From the NCBI GenBank assembly GCA_014281115.1, contig JACONQ010000004.1, positions 992,001 to 1,056,000 of the forward strand: a stretch of DNA of 64,000 nt, read 5' to 3'. A model generated the notes under the pieces. It did not search any database, was not told the origin of the DNA, and saw only the letters and a program-made list of their open reading frames with translations. Positions 20,444 to 33,013 of the stretch are shown here, piece by piece (position 1 is the first letter of the stretch; the number at the start of each line of letters is the position of its first letter). A program made the translations under genes and the position numbers. This stretch comes from Laburnicola sp. R22_1 (lineage: Eukaryota > Ascomycota > Dothideomycetes > Pleosporales > Didymosphaeriaceae).

Positions 20444-23249
20444 TCAATCGAAGCCTATCCACTCATCTTCGGCGTCATCCTCCCCGTCCGCCATAATTTC
20501 GTCCACACCGTCACCCATCTGTTTCACGCTGAAATCCAATTGCAGCGTTTCCTCTTTCTTTTCAACAGGCTGCGCGAGCAGGTATTCGATGCGGTATATG
20601 TTCTCGTCTGCTAATCGTGCCAGCTCTGCTTGTATCCTCTTGACGGCCTTCTCCACGCTCCGCAATTCTGCCTCCATGCCTGTACGATTGTCCTTCATCC
20701 ATCGCCCATGCTTGCTTAGAAGCGCTTCTATCCACATTAGATTGAATTCAAGATGTGGCGATTCGTCGGCTTGTAGTGCAACAAAGCGGACAAGGCGACC
20801 GAGGTAGACAGCAGGTAGCTGGGCTACAACTAACGCTATATCAGAGGTGGGTGTCGCTTCGTAGACACGGCGGATAAGGTTGCGTTCGTTGAGCCGGAAA
20901 GCCATCACGAGTGCTTTTAAGTACTCCTTTTGGGAGAGTGTCGAGAGGGCCGTTGCAGGTGTGACGGTGATGTCAAGATCGAAAGGATCGAACTGGAACG
21001 TGGTGTCCAATGAGTATATGAGCAGACCCTCTGTCGACGCCGCACAGAATGCTCTCCCCGTGGGTGAAAATGCTACAGCCGGTACCCGTACTGCAGCTCT
21101 CGTTCTCCGAGCGCCTTCCCCGCGCTGAGCACCGGGAAGGGTATGGTCCCTCCGATTTTCAAGATCACTTTCTTCGCCTTGTTCGTCTAACATGGCGCGT
21201 GGGCCGGCTTCCGTGAGCAACTTAGAGTTCAAGATCTCCTGCGTTCCATCGAGCGAAAGATTTACACTGACAGTCCACTTTTTGATCAAGAGACCTGACT
21301 CACAATCGTACAGGCAGATGTATTTGCTCTTGCCGCCTGCAAGTACACCAGTCCCGTCGGCGCTGTATCTCACAGTGTCAAAGCTTTTTGTTCCCGCTGC
21401 GTTGGCAGCCGTGCGTCGGTCGCTAATCTTGCGGCCCCCAGAAACATCTCGTCGGGCGTCCACGCCGCTCTGTTGCGATGCATCCGCTACCGACCAGAAA
21501 GTCAGCTGCCCGTCTAGTGTAGTGACCGCAATTTGTTTCCCGTCCGGCCGAACTGCAACGCATACAACGTCGGCGAGGAGCTGAAGAGGCTCGCTTGTCT
21601 GTGATCGCGCGAAGATACTCCAGATGCGCACGGTCTTATCCCAGCTGCCACTGATGAGTGTACCATCGGGGGAGAATGCCATTGACATGACAGGACCTTC
21701 GTGGCCTGCTAGCCGATCTAGCAACTGTCCGGTCTGGACGGACCAAATGTGGATATCAAACGAGTCGAGGGATCCAGCACACACGACTTCACCGCTCGGA
21801 TCGACGGCGAGGGATGTAAACTGTATTTTCGATGGTGCTGTAAAGGTCCGGAAGTTGCGAAATCTCAGCAGGTCCCACGCTCTTACTGAGCCATCCAAAC
21901 TAGATGTAAACAACACGTCCCCTCTTTTCGTAAACGCGCTGGCGGTAATAGCACCGATGTGCTCGGAGAAGGTGACGACACAAAATCCCGAGTTGACATC
22001 CCAAATCTTGAGCTTGCCATCCTCTCCGGCAGTGATGATTCGATTTCCATCTGGCGAGTACGAGATTGTGTTGATGATGTCGAAGTGAGCTTGCTGCTTC
22101 AGAACAAAAGATTCAGAGGCCCACTCCCAGACAAGGAGTTGGCCGAGCTTCGATGCGCCGAATGCCAGCCACTCCCCTGTTTTATTGATCGCGACATAGT
22201 CTATGTCATTTTGGGAGATGCTACAGTATTGTTAGCGAAACCAAGTGGCTGGTCTGCCGTGCCGTGCGTACCTTAGAGTTTGAATTTGCGCAAACTCGGG
22301 CAACTCGTGAATATGGAAGGTGCCATTTGAAAACCCAGTTACCAGTAGTTTCGAATCGGGATGGAAGCTAGCACAGGTCACATGCGCGTGGTTTTGGAGG
22401 AAGAAGTGGCGCTCTGCTATGCCCCATCCCATATTCTCGTCCGACTCCTCGGCGTCTTCCGGGGCGTCGTACCGCAACATGTATTTCCACACGAAGCAAG
22501 CTCCGTCTTTGCTGACTGTATATATTGTCTCTTGGTCTTTGGAGAACCATGCGCCTACCACAGCCTGCCTATGCCCTGCAAGTATGGTAGGGACAAAGCC
22601 TTCCTCCTCCTCAATGCTCCATATCCGGGTAGTCAGGTCTTTCGATGCGCTTAGAAGGAATCGCCCGTCACTCGACCATTCAATGGTTTGGATCGCATCG
22701 TTGTGGCCCAGGTATATCCGCTTCCTTACGAAGGGCGCGAATTCGAGAGCGCCATCTGCAACATCCGGCGTCGACGGCGTGTGCCAGACCTGGATTTCTC
22801 TACCTAAGCCGACTGCAAATATCTTTCCAGAAGGCGCGAAGGCGAGCGTGTTCACCTCTCCCTTGAAGGAGAAGTGGTAGAGAACGATACGGTGAGATAT
22901 ATTCGTCAGGATGGCGTGACCGTCTAGATCTACCGTCAGAAGGAGGTTACCGCGTGGGTTCAGTGCTAGTCGGGCGATGTTTTTTCGATGCGAAAACGGA
23001 AGCGTGTACGACTTGGAGCTGTTCCCGATGAGCGAGAGTGTTCATCCATGGGCCGAGTCACTCCTACTTGACTAAATCGAATACAGAGATTCTGTTCCCC
23101 ACAGGAGAGAGTAGAGACGTCCCATCTGGCGTGAATAGCAGGTTGCCTTTGCTGTAGACAGTGCCCAGAAGCGTCGAGAACTGTCGCAACGGTCAATGTC
23201 AAGGTCGGACGATGCATACACACGCGCTTACTTTGTAGTCGGTCTTCAT
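20444..23249 (-). CDS. PWP2: periodic tryptophan protein 2, U3 snoRNP / SSU processome WD40 protein
   Basis: Four exons (23249-23232, 23180-23068, 23018-22272, 22220-20444) join in frame to 884 residues, the usual PWP2 size. PWP2 (Utp1) is a double-propeller scaffold of the UTP-B module, which processes 35S pre-rRNA in the nucleolus. Recognisable stretches are SKSYTLPFSHRKNIARLAL near the start, RIYLGHNDAIQTIEWSSDG, SISQNDIDYVAINKTGEWLA, SKLGQLLVWEWASESFVLKQ, TSSLDGSVRAWDLLRFRNFR and GSWDKTVRIW. The C-terminal UTP12 region (SQKEYLKALVMAFRLNERNL) ends in an acidic tail. The first exon is only 18 bases (MKTDYK). Introns are 49-51 bp. The gene diverges from CDC12 across about 400 bases. Confidence 0.95.
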
Positions 23250-23647
23250 GACTGCTTCTCTTGACGCTCTTTGTCAAGAAAGAGGGACAGGACGAGCATT
23301 GAATGCCGGCGGCGCCAGAGCGCGTGGCGGGGAACTTTTTTGCGAAGGTGAAGCTCGGTCCACGTCAAATTCCCCGGGGCCGATCGCGAGCGCGCCTTCC
23401 CCAAACAGGGCCAGCGCTTGCCGAAGGAGGTGTGCAGGAAAGGGGACCCTCAAATTATCCAGCAGCAGCACCACGCAGCCTTCTCACCACTCCGACCCAC
23501 GCCCCAGGCCTGCTCCCGCTCCGCACCCGCAGCTGACCGTGTACATCTCAAACGTAAACCCTCTGAATGCGCCTGCCTGGAGCCGCCTCCACTGACACGC
23601 CGCAGCAGAAGCCCACTCCTGACAGCAGACGCACGCACAACGACACC
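23250..23647. promoter_or_regulatory. shared upstream region of PWP2 and CDC12
   Basis: About 400 bases separate the two divergent start codons. This region must contain both promoters. It is GC-rich with CA-rich stretches near the CDC12 side. I cannot assign specific factor sites. Confidence 0.5.
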
Positions 23648-25045
23648 ATGGCCGACTCCGCGTCTCCAATTGGCATTGCCAATGTACGTATCTGCCCCCA
23701 CTACAGCTTTGTATGCTTCCTGCTGACATGTATTCCAGCTGCCCAACCAACGGTATGCCCTCGCCAGACGCAGAACCCCCGTTCGAGCCTAACGTGAGCC
23801 AGGCACAAGATTGTCGCGAAGCGCGGTGCGAACTTCACAATCATGGTATGAGGCTGAAAGATGCAAGCTTGAGCAAGCCTTCTAACGGGCGTAGGTTGCT
23901 GGCGAGTCGGGGCTCGGAAAGACCACCTTCATCAACACGCTGTTCTCCACCACCATCAAGAACTATGCCGACCACAAGCGCCGACACATGAAGCAGATGG
24001 ACAAGACAGTCGAGATTGAGATTACAAAGGCAGAGCTCGAGGAGAAGTTCTTCAAGGGTACATGTCGTTCTTGTCCGTTGAGGCTGCTGTAGACTAACAG
24101 AGGCAGTGCGCCTAACGGTTATTGACACGCCTGGTTTTGGCGACTACGTCAACAACCGCGACTCGTGGCAGCCCGTCATCGAGTTCCTTGACGACCAGCA
24201 CGAGTCGTTCATGTTGCAGGAGCAGCAGCCCAAGCGCAGCGATAAGATCGATCTCCGCGTGCACGCTTGCCTGTACTTTATCCGACCCACTGGCCACACC
24301 CTGAAGCCTCTCGACATCGAGGTGATGAAGAAGCTCTGCACTCGCGTCAACCTGATTCCTGTCGTTGCCAAGGCAGACACGCTGAGCCCGGCTGATCTGG
24401 CCAAATTCAAGACGAGGGTACGTGGCACCCTACACCGAGTCGTACGTGAGCTAACTGAAGCAGGTGCGCTCTGTTCTTGAGGCCCAGGGCATCAAGTTCT
24501 ACCAGCCCCAGCTTGAGGATGATGACCAGGCTGCGCTTGCACACGCCCAGGGCTTGATCAACGCGATGCCCTTCTCTGTTATCGGCTCCGAGAAGGACGT
24601 CCAGACCAATGACGGCCGCACCGTCAAGGGCCGACAGTATGCCTGGGGCGTCGCCGAAGTGGAGAACGAGGAACACTGCGACTTCAAGAAGCTCCGCGCC
24701 ATCCTCATCCGAACCCACATGCTCGACCTCATTCACACGACCGAGGAGAACCATTACGAGGCCTACCGCGCACAACAGATGGAGACGCGCAAGTTTGGCG
24801 AGGCCCGCCCGCGAAAGCTCGACAACCCCAAGTTCAAGGAGGAGGAAGAAGCGCTCCGCAAGCGCTTTACCGAGCAGGTCAAGATCGAGGAGCAGCGGTT
24901 CAGGCAATGGGAGCAGAAGCTCATCTCCGAGCGCGACCGCCTCAACAAGGATCTCGAGGCCAGCCACGCCACCATCAAGAACCTCGAGGCGGAGGTAGAA
25001 TCACTCCAGAGCACCATGGGCAACCGCTCGCACGGCCGTCGTTAA
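23648..25045 (+). CDS. CDC12: septin, CDC12/AspC group
   Basis: Six exons (23648-23683, 23739-23752, 23803-23845, 23895-24058, 24108-24417, 24464-25045) join in frame to 382 residues. Septins are GTPases that assemble into filaments at the septum, bud neck and hyphal branches. The order of motifs is PVGI/SPIGIANLPNQRHKIV-like N-terminus, P-loop GESGLGKTTFINTLF (G1), DTPGFGD (G3), AKADTL (G4), the septin unique element around the conserved GRQYAWG, and a C-terminal coiled coil from about residue 320. The N-terminal IANLPNQRHKIV and the LRVHACLYFIRPTGHTLKP segment resemble yeast Cdc12 more than Cdc3, Cdc10 or Cdc11. Exon 2 is only 14 bases (LPNQ plus two bases of Arg). The gene complete and unremarkable in length. 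Confidence 0.93.
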
Positions 25046-25446
25046 GCGTGTAATGCAGGTGTCGGTGGGTTTGGATCCAAGTGGCTCGTGGCACGAGCCT
25101 CAGTAGTTTACATTTCGTGATTCCCCTCCTTTTTCATTTCGTATGTTTGTAATCGAAGCGGGTGTTGGATCGAGTTGGGAGAGCGGGCAGTATGGCTACC
25201 AATATGTTGGCCTAGCTAAAGCGAAGGCCGTGATGCGTTTGCTCGGTTGTGCGTTTTGCCGTTCAGCTTTGGTATTAGTCCTCTCAGGTAAAAGCTCTGT
25301 TAACAGCTAGGAGGGTGCTAGCTTCTAGGACTTATACATTAATATATTGTGGTTACCGCTGGTCGCGTGTGCTTCCATTCGTCCGCTGTGAAGTCTGAGT
25401 ATAGTACCTCGCAATACCAAAACGCCTAACAACCGCATGCCGTGCA
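25046..25446. other. convergent 3' flanks of CDC12 and the next gene
   Basis: No gene is visible. This is the transcript end region of two convergent genes. Confidence 0.4.
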
Positions 25447-26379
25447 TCATTTGATATCCATGCCTCCAAACGCCCTATCCAATTCCTCCCCTTCACTCAT
25501 ATGCAACACCCCATGCCGTCCCTTGTCCACCCCTGCGCTCGACTGTCCCGGCCGACTCGCTGATTGTGCTTGCGCGTCTGCGCCCGCCGCCTCGCCCATG
25601 ACTGTATCCCCAGCTCCCCCACCACCCACATTCTCCGGCCTCAACAGCCTAACATCGCCATCCAACCATCCCGGCGCGACCCTCCTCTTCTCTGCCAACT
25701 CGGCCGCCTTCCTCTTATCCTCCCACGCCTTGAGCGTGGTCCGCGCTTCGGTCTCCAATTTCTGCAGGTGCGACTGCAGCGCGAGGCAGGAGGTGAGGAT
25801 TTGGTCGGGGGTGGCGGATGTGCCGGTTGAGGAGACGACGTAGGCGGGCTGTTGGTGTTGGTGTTGTTGGTCTTGATGTTGTTGTCGAAGTTGTTGGTGT
25901 GTGGATGGGTCGGTGGCGTTAGGTGTGGATGTGGGGTTGTTGTTGTTATTGGAGGAGGAGGAGGAGGAGAGGACGCTTGGGGGCAGGGTCGAGGGGAGTT
26001 GCTTGTAGGTGTAGGGGAGGGGGGTTGCGGTTGGGAGGGAGATGAAGGGGGAGACTGTTAGGGGGACTTGGGCGAGGAGGGGGTGCGGGTCTGGTGTGGG
26101 GTGTTAGCTGGCTGGCGGGTCGAGAGGAGGGTGTAGGGTAGGGTGGGATGTGCGAATGGGGTTGTTGCGCAGAGAGGTGAGGCAGCGGCGCGCGGCTGAA
26201 TAGCTTATGCAATTACGCTCATGCTACCTCCGGAGCTTGTATGCGTCCGGGGCGCGAGTAACGCGGTTGCAGAGCAGCTCTGGCGTAGCGTACAAAGGGC
26301 GGGGGGAGAGCCTGAGGCATCGCGGGGAAGAAGCGCGGGAATGGGGATCGAGATTGGGGGACTCACGTTCGTCGTGCAT
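25447..26379 (-). CDS. unknown protein, low-complexity N-terminus and charged C-terminus
   Basis: I propose two exons, 26379-26367 (MHDE) and 26090-25447, giving 218 residues. The donor GTGAGT at 26366 and the acceptor CACACCAG ending at 26091 are good, but the 276-bp intron is long for this genome and may hide another exon. The protein begins HPHPLLAQVPLTVSPFISLP and YTYKQLPSTLPPSVL, then has runs of Ser, Asn and Gln. A helical, probably coiled segment follows (QSHLQKLETEARTTLKAWED, KRKAAELAEKRR), then APGWLDGDVRLLRPE and an acidic end. I do not recognise the family. The continuity of a long frame with a conserved-looking charged core argues for a real gene. Confidence 0.55.
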
Positions 26380-29057
26380 ATTGCAGTGATCTGCTGTGCG
26401 TTAAGTGGCGAGGCGAATATGAGGTGTAAGCGTAATCTGGGCGGGTAAAGTGTCGTGTGTCGAAGTTATTGATGTGTGGAGGTGGTTTAATGGGTTGCGG
26501 GGAGTGGTTGATGGTCGCCGAGCTTGATGATTCGTGTCATGTGATTGGTCTTTGATTCTTCCAGATGTCGATTGAGAATTTGTCCCATGGATGTGGGGCA
26601 GGAATGACAATGTTTCTATGGATCAGAAGGATATAGACTGGGGATTTGTGGATGTGATATATAATGATGGATGGCTGCTAACGAAGATCTACGGCGGTTT
26701 GAGATACTTGAGCTTTCCCTTCAATTTACACAGCTAGCCGAGCAAGATCATTCCTAGCACTTCTCTACAGGTACAATTCGAAAGTGCTTAATATCGTGTA
26801 TCAACCCAGAAGAAGCAATGTAAACCCTGAGATGTGTACTCTAACAGCAAATTAAAAGCCGTGGTTCAGAAACTGTATAGTGAATACAATTGCAACTCGC
26901 TGCCCGTATCTGGACCCGTGTGCCCCAGGAAAGCTGAGCGTGGTTGGATTCGCGCTTCGTCCTCCGGTTGCGGTAAATTGAGCGCATTCCATGCAAAGCT
27001 GCACTTCCGGGCATTTTGCAGCGCTGTGCGAGGCGATGATCTCTGCTCCCGGAGGTACCCTGTGCAATAATTAAGACATGCGATGTATAAACTGCAAGTA
27101 CGGCCTGGGCGCTTGAGATGCTGGATTCTGCTCTTGTTACGGCCGATCAACTATTGATATTCATTCGGTTCTCGTATATTCCTCAAACCTGGGTCAGGAT
27201 CACATAATTATCACATAGTGTTGCCGAAGTTTGTATACTCGAGGCGTCACCGCCATTGTCAATCGATTGTCGATTTTGGTGAGATAGACTATGACTGAGT
27301 CTAGATGCCTTGTCTCGATAGGATCAGCAGGATCGCTGATGGGCGTACTACTCAAAATATGGCGCCATTCTGCGGCGAGTTTGTAGCCGGCTTTCACTTG
27401 TCCTTTGTCAGCACACGCTAGGTCGATGCTCTCTTCGCGTACTCGCCTACTTTTATGATGTCTTGGGGGTAGAGGTTTCTCGAAGGATTTGGGGCTAAAT
27501 GCACGTCAAGGCCGTAAGCACTACGGTTCCCATAGACCCTGACTCGCCGTTACAAATAACGTCGTTGGATGTCATATCGGGGTTCGGCCTAAAGCGACAT
27601 GTAAATCCTAGCTGGACCACATGGCTACAAGTTGGAAGTAAGTTCCCGTTAAATGTCTACTAGCCTTACAGTAATTGACCGAAAGTCTTACCGGTCGCAA
27701 AAGTACCATAACTGAAGATTTCTGATGCCTTGGGGGCCTGGCGCCACTCCGTTGGCATGCAGCTAAGTGTAGATGGTGTGCGCAGCGGTACCAGGCACGA
27801 TAGTGGCCCAAGTGGAACCAAGGAGTTTGTGGCAACAATTGTAGCAGTATTCGAATAGTGCCGGAGATGTTGGCCGCATTTGAAGACAGACGCCTCTATA
27901 AAAGAACCATCTTGGGGTGAAGGTTCTGTAGTGGCCCAAATTGGACACGGAGCGAGACGGCTTCAGAATACTCGGCCCATAATGGCAAATGCGTGTGCTC
28001 TTAGAGAGTGTAATAGCCGGCAGCAACCTCGTTAGCGGTCCAGGTGAACCATAGAGCGGGCCTATGGAGGCGGACTCCAACTCTATGTTGGCCACGTGCG
28101 AGGGCGGGCAAAGTAACCATATGAAGGATGGGGCAGTCTCGGCATCGCAAAGTTACGCAAAATCCGTGCGAGCGGGCCGGAAAAGGGAGTCAATGTTCTA
28201 GCCGGCTCGCAAAAGGTGGATCTGGAGCATAATGCCGGTGGGTAGAGGGAAGCGCTCCGGAAAACTGGTAGCTTAAGGAAGGATGAAAATTGGCAACGCC
28301 ACGAGAAGGATCGCATTTTGATGCTGGCTGTGCAGTGCCAATATAATAGATTGACTTCTAGTGGCGGCAGGCGTTGTTTCAAGACCGTCGACGTGGAAAT
28401 GGAAGTCTGCTGTCGTCGGTTGACAAGGAGCGACCTTCCATTTGGGAACCCACGCCACGCGGAGTATGCGGGCCCTGGAAGGAATCCAGAAGCTTAGATG
28501 TTGGTATAGCCAGGCATCCAGTATGAAATTCCAGGAGGATTGTGGTGTTGGTGCAGTAGAGAAGTTCCGCCTACCACGGTCCGTCGTGGATCGCCGCTGC
28601 CGCTATGAAACGCTGGCGCTAGTCCGCTCAGGGGCATGGAAGCGACGTCCAGGGCCAGCCTGCCAGGGCGCCCCGGCAACTAGGCTTGTGTCCCGTCCTT
28701 TCATCAATCAACCTCAATATATTTCGTTCCTCATCTATTCTAGAGCAGATTGCACATTTCCTACCCTCCTCATCCGTAGAGCCATGTGACGCGCCAGCGA
28801 ATCAGGCCCGCGCCCTTTCTTAGCCGGCCCTTTACTTTGGCATAGTCTGGCAAGGATGTGGAATGACGGCGATCCCGGTTCCTGGAGAAGTCCAGCGACG
28901 CACTCCACAACGAGGCTGGTCTTGGCGTCCGGGGTAAAAGGAAAAATGTATATAACATGGGACGTGGAACGGCATGGGTCGGTCCAGTGGCCGTTGTCTC
29001 CCTTTTTCTCGCCATCTCTTCCAGTTCGTACTGCACTCGCGGTGCTGGTAACTGAAG
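26380..29057. other. 2.7-kb gene-free stretch before the cellobiose dehydrogenase gene
   Basis: I find no supportable gene. Open frames such as 28442-28789 and 27763-28095 have no recognisable motifs. The phrase AGTGGCCCAA occurs at 27804 and 27931, which hints at an old local duplication or a relic, but I cannot define it. The last few hundred bases should hold the cellobiose dehydrogenase promoter. Confidence 0.4.
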
Positions 29058-31660
29058 ATGAAGGGATACGCTTTCTTCAAAGCGGCGTCGCTGCTGTGCT
29101 CACTCCGTAAAGTTTTATTTCGACCAATTGCAAGCGAACAGCAGTTTAACAGCTACAGTTGCCCCCACCGCTCTCGCTCAGACGGATTCCTTCACCCATC
29201 CCGGTACTGGAATCACGTTCAAGTAGGTTCTTGAATCTTTCAAGGATGGACTAAGCTGACCTCGTCAAGTCGCCAGGCAGCTAGGAACGGCCTCGAGTGG
29301 GGTTTTGCTCTGCCAGAGACCGGATCGGGCAATGCGGAATACATTGGTTACATCGTAACATCTCCAAATACTTCCGGGCAACAAAACTTTTTCTAACTTC
29401 TCGCAGCGCGGTTCTTTGACGGGCAGAAAAGGATGGGCTGGTATCAGTCACTACGTTGGAATGACCAACGCCCTGCTGCTCGTAGCCTCCCCTGATGGCA
29501 CCAACGTGAAGACACAATTCCTCTTCGCCTCGTAAGTATTTTTCAATACACCGCCGGACTTTTTGTTAATTGTCCAAAGCGGCTACGTTAGCCCCGATGA
29601 TTACTCAGGCAACGCTACGGCATCCCAGATCTACCACAGCGTGAGCGACACCAGTTTCGAATTGGTGTACCGATGCGAGTGGTGCTGGGTTTGGAACCAC
29701 AACGGTGCAATGGGGTCTCAGATCCCCGACGAGACGCGGGCAGAGAACATGATCATCGGGTGGTCTCAGCATAAGGATCTGCCATCCAAGCCTTGGGTGC
29801 AACACAACAACGGAGAGGGCATTATGCAGGTTGCCATTGCCGGTTCCAGGAACGCAAAGTATGCCGAGTGGGCTGCTCGGGCTGGCGGCGGCACGCCGAC
29901 TGCTACCCCAACTGCTACCGCAACCCCGACCTCAACTGCACCCACAGGCCCCACCAGCTGTGCTGGCCAACCGGCTCCTACCGACAGCTATGACTACATT
30001 GTCGTCGGTGCCGGTGCTGGCGGCATTCCGGTGGCGGACAGGCTTTCCGAAGCTGGCAAGAAGGTTCTCCTCATCGAGAAGGGTCCCCCATCCCTGGCCC
30101 GTTTCGGCGGAACCATGAAGCCCAAGTGGCTCAAGGACTACCCACTCACACGTTTTGACGTCCCTGGTCTTTGCAACCAAATCTGGGTTGACTCTGCGGG
30201 CATTGCCTGCACGGACACCGATCAAATGGCTGGCTGTGTACTGGGCGGAGGAACCGCGATCAACGCTGCTCTCTGGTGGAAGCCAGTCGCTGCTGATTGG
30301 GACGTCAATTTCCCATCGGGCTGGAAGTCAGCTGACATCAAGTCATCGGTAGATGCCGTTTTCAAGCGCATCCCCGGTACTGACGCTCCTTCTTCGGATG
30401 GCAAGCGCTACAAGCAGGAGGGCTTCAATGTTCTCGCCACTGCCTTCTCCGCCGATGGTTGGAATCAGGTCACTGCGAACAACGTTCCCGACCAGAAGAA
30501 CCGCGTCTATTCCCACTCTCCATTCATGTACGAGGGCGGACAAAGGCAAGGTCCTCTCGGAACCTACCTCGTTACTGCACTCCAGAGAACAAACTTCAAG
30601 CTTCTTACCAACACATCTGTCAGGCGCGTTGTCCGTACCGGCAGCAAGGCTACTGGTGTCGAGCTCGAGAGTGGCCACTGCGGCACTGTTAAACTCAACC
30701 CTGGCGGTCGTGTCATTCTGTCTGCTGGTTCTTTCGGATCCTCCAAGCTTCTTTTCCGCAGCGGTATCGGTCCTACGGACCAGCTCACTACCGTTCAGAA
30801 CAGCCCGCAGGATGGTACAAGCTTTATCAACTCGAAGGACTGGATCAACCTTCCAGTTGGTCAGAACCTGAACGATCACGTCAACACGGATCTTGTTGTG
30901 CAACACCCTAACGTGTCGTTCTACGACTTCTACCAGGCCTGGACAGACCCCATTGCCTCTGACCGGAAGCAGTACGTTGAAAGCCGATCTGGTATCCTCG
31001 CTCAGTCAGCACCCAACATCGGACCTCTTGCCTGGGAGGTTATCAAGGGCTCCGACGGCAAAGAGCGCGCGTTCCAATGGACAGCTCGTGTAGAGGGACC
31101 CCGAGCAGGCGACAACATTTCCATGACCATCTCCAACTACCTTGGTCGTGGGTCGACCTCGCGTGGTTCCGCCAGTATCACTGGTGGGCTAAACATGGTC
31201 GTGTCCAAGGCGCCTTACCTGTCACAGCAGGCCGATACTGATGCTGTCATTGCCAGTCTGAAGAGCATGCAGAAGGCCATTGCTAAGTTGCCATCGATCA
31301 CCTGGCAAGTCCCCGCTCCCGGTGTGTCGATCGAGGAATACGTCGCCAGCCTTCCTAAGACTCCTTCTGCTCGCCGTGCTAACCACTGGATCGGTACCGC
31401 CAAGGTCGGCACCGACAGCGGCCTAAAGGGTGGAACCGCTGTGGTTAACACCAACCTTCAAGTCTACGGCACCGACAACATCCACGTAGTCGATGCTTCC
31501 ATTTTCCCTGGGTAAGTTATCATCTCACGACCCCTATATTCTCTGCGCATACTGACTGATTTAAAGGCACATTACCACCAACCCGACCTCATACATCGTC
31601 ACCGTTGGAGAGCATGCCGCCAAAAAGATTCTGGCATTGAAGTCTACGGCTACCGCGTGA
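29058..31660 (+). CDS. cellobiose dehydrogenase (AA8 cytochrome plus AA3_1 flavin domain)
   Basis: Six exons (29058-29106, 29153-29222, 29285-29354, 29407-29531, 29580-31511, 31567-31660) join in frame to 779 residues. The secreted enzyme oxidises cellobiose and passes electrons through its heme domain to lytic polysaccharide monooxygenases during cellulose breakdown. A signal peptide split by an intron (MKGYAFFKAASLLCSLP, then TVAPTALAQ) is followed by the cytochrome domain: GWAGISHYVGMTNALLLVAS, GYVSPDDYSGNATASQIYHS and the heme-ligand region RCEWCWVWNHNG (His145). After a Thr/Pro/Ala linker comes the GMC flavoprotein with YDYIVVGAGAGG (about 245-253) and the catalytic pair His707 (ANHW) and Asn754 (TTNPTSY). 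There is no C-terminal cellulose-binding module. The size is normal for ascomycete enzymes. Confidence 0.93.
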
Positions 31661-32024
31661 AGTGCTCAAGTGCGCTTTTCCGAAATTCTCTTGTATATAT
31701 TTAAAATAACTTGAACTTCAATTCTCGTGCCATGACACTTGTGAATCGACAGAAGAGCTTCGTGGACGTTCTGTACACGGTGTAACGCTGTTCGGGAAAG
31801 CTGTTGACACTGTGCATCTCACACATGCATGGGGTAAGCCTGTGGGATGGAGGAAACCGCACTAGCCATTTCTGTCTGGCACAAGCGTTCCAGCCACCGC
31901 CGATATCCCGAGGCCATCCGTCTTCCGCATGACGTGACTTGACACAAGCTACAGTGCGCAGAGTAGCGTTCTTCGCTGAGCAATCGTTATCCCACTATAT
32001 TCCAGTCGTGGTTTGCCGTGTTCA
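31661..32024. other. intergenic
   Basis: This is the 3' flank of cellobiose dehydrogenase and the upstream region of the PSI-domain gene. I see nothing else in it. Confidence 0.4.
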
Positions 32025-32802
32025 ATGATGTCCAACTGTCCCGCGATTACGCTCAAGCCGTCTTACCCAGATCCTCTATTCAACGTCGCAGAGATACTGC
32101 GGCAGCGTTGGGAAGATAGCCCGAAGGATAACAGAAAGAGGCTGGAGCTTTGCTGGGGATACGATGACTGTGGAGACTGCCATCGCAGCGAGGGTTTCTG
32201 TGGGTGGTGTGCAATCGTGAGTCGTTTATTTTGTGTAACCTCATCTACGCTCGGCTTATGTTTCTTTCGTTTGTTCCCATTTATAGTCACATCCCTCGTG
32301 CCATTTCTATGTCTGACACCAAGATCCTCAGTCGGGCACATGCCTTCCGCTCCCGATGGATCCTCTCTCCCGTGCTTTTCCTCTCCTAGCTCCCATCCGC
32401 TATAAATTTATCTGCGCTACCGGTCCTGAACGCTTTGAACTACGCACCAGTGGGCTAGGTTGCCAGGTCTCAACCATTACCTTCCTGACATCCATTGTGA
32501 CCATATTTTGTACGCTATTTGGAGTCTTGGTTCTCTACTGTCTCTATAAAGCCACGGAAAGGATAGGGTCTGCGTTAAGAGCTAGGAGGGGCGGCTGGGT
32601 TGTTTATGGTGACGGGAGAGAAGATGTTTGGGTCCGAAAGAGCGAGGGTTGGGGAAGATGGTGGAGAAGAACGATCCGAAGACCAAGAGAAGATGAGGCA
32701 ATGGAGGTCGACGGAGGGACACAGGAGAGGAGTTGGTGGGCTTGGATGAGCAATCCTAGCCAAAGACGCCAGGCCGACGAGACTCGCCCGTTGCTCAGTT
32801 GA
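32025..32802 (+). CDS. PSI-domain single-pass membrane protein
   Basis: Two exons, 32025-32216 and 32332-32802, joined at GTGAGT/CCTCAG, encode 220 residues. The N-terminal half has the cysteine pattern of a PSI (plexin-semaphorin-integrin) domain: CWGYDDCGDCHRSEGFCGWC, then, across the splice, AISGTCLPLP. A further disulfide-type segment (FICATGPERFELR, LGCQVST) precedes one membrane helix (FLTSIVTIFCTLFGVLVLYC). The cytosolic tail is basic and Trp-rich and ends ADETRPLLS, which resembles acidic-dileucine vacuole-sorting signals. No separate signal peptide is visible, so an upstream exon may be missing or the membrane helix may act as anchor. ATG 32025 is the first ATG of the frame. Similar fungal proteins exist but lack a known role. 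Confidence 0.7.
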
Positions 32803-33013
32803 TCTCGCAGTGTAGTCACCGCGCAGGTCTGGGGATCCAATCGATGTCACCGGTCATGCTTCTTGTGCTCTTTCTCTCTCAACTTCTGCCTTCGCCTCGC
32901 CTTTCCATCGTCTTGACCCCGGCAACAGAACCACCCACACACCGATACACCCCACTTGTTTGCTATTTGCTTAGCTAATTGCGCACACTGCTGTCGAAAG
33001 AGTTTTTCTTCAA
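32803..33013. other. short intergenic stretch
   Basis: This lies between the PSI gene and the minisatellite. The open frame on the minus strand (32847-33113) does not look coding. Confidence 0.35.

Noticed and set aside
22320..22880. open frames antisense to PWP2
   Set aside because: They mirror the PWP2 exons; the PWP2 frame carries the WD40 motifs.
28442..28789. 115-residue open frame in the gene-free stretch before cellobiose dehydrogenase
   Set aside because: No motif, no start context, and overlapping frames on the other strand.
29341..29420. a stop and frameshift in the cytochrome domain of cellobiose dehydrogenase
   Set aside because: A 52-bp intron (29355-29406) with a good branch site and acceptor restores the frame, so the gene is intact.
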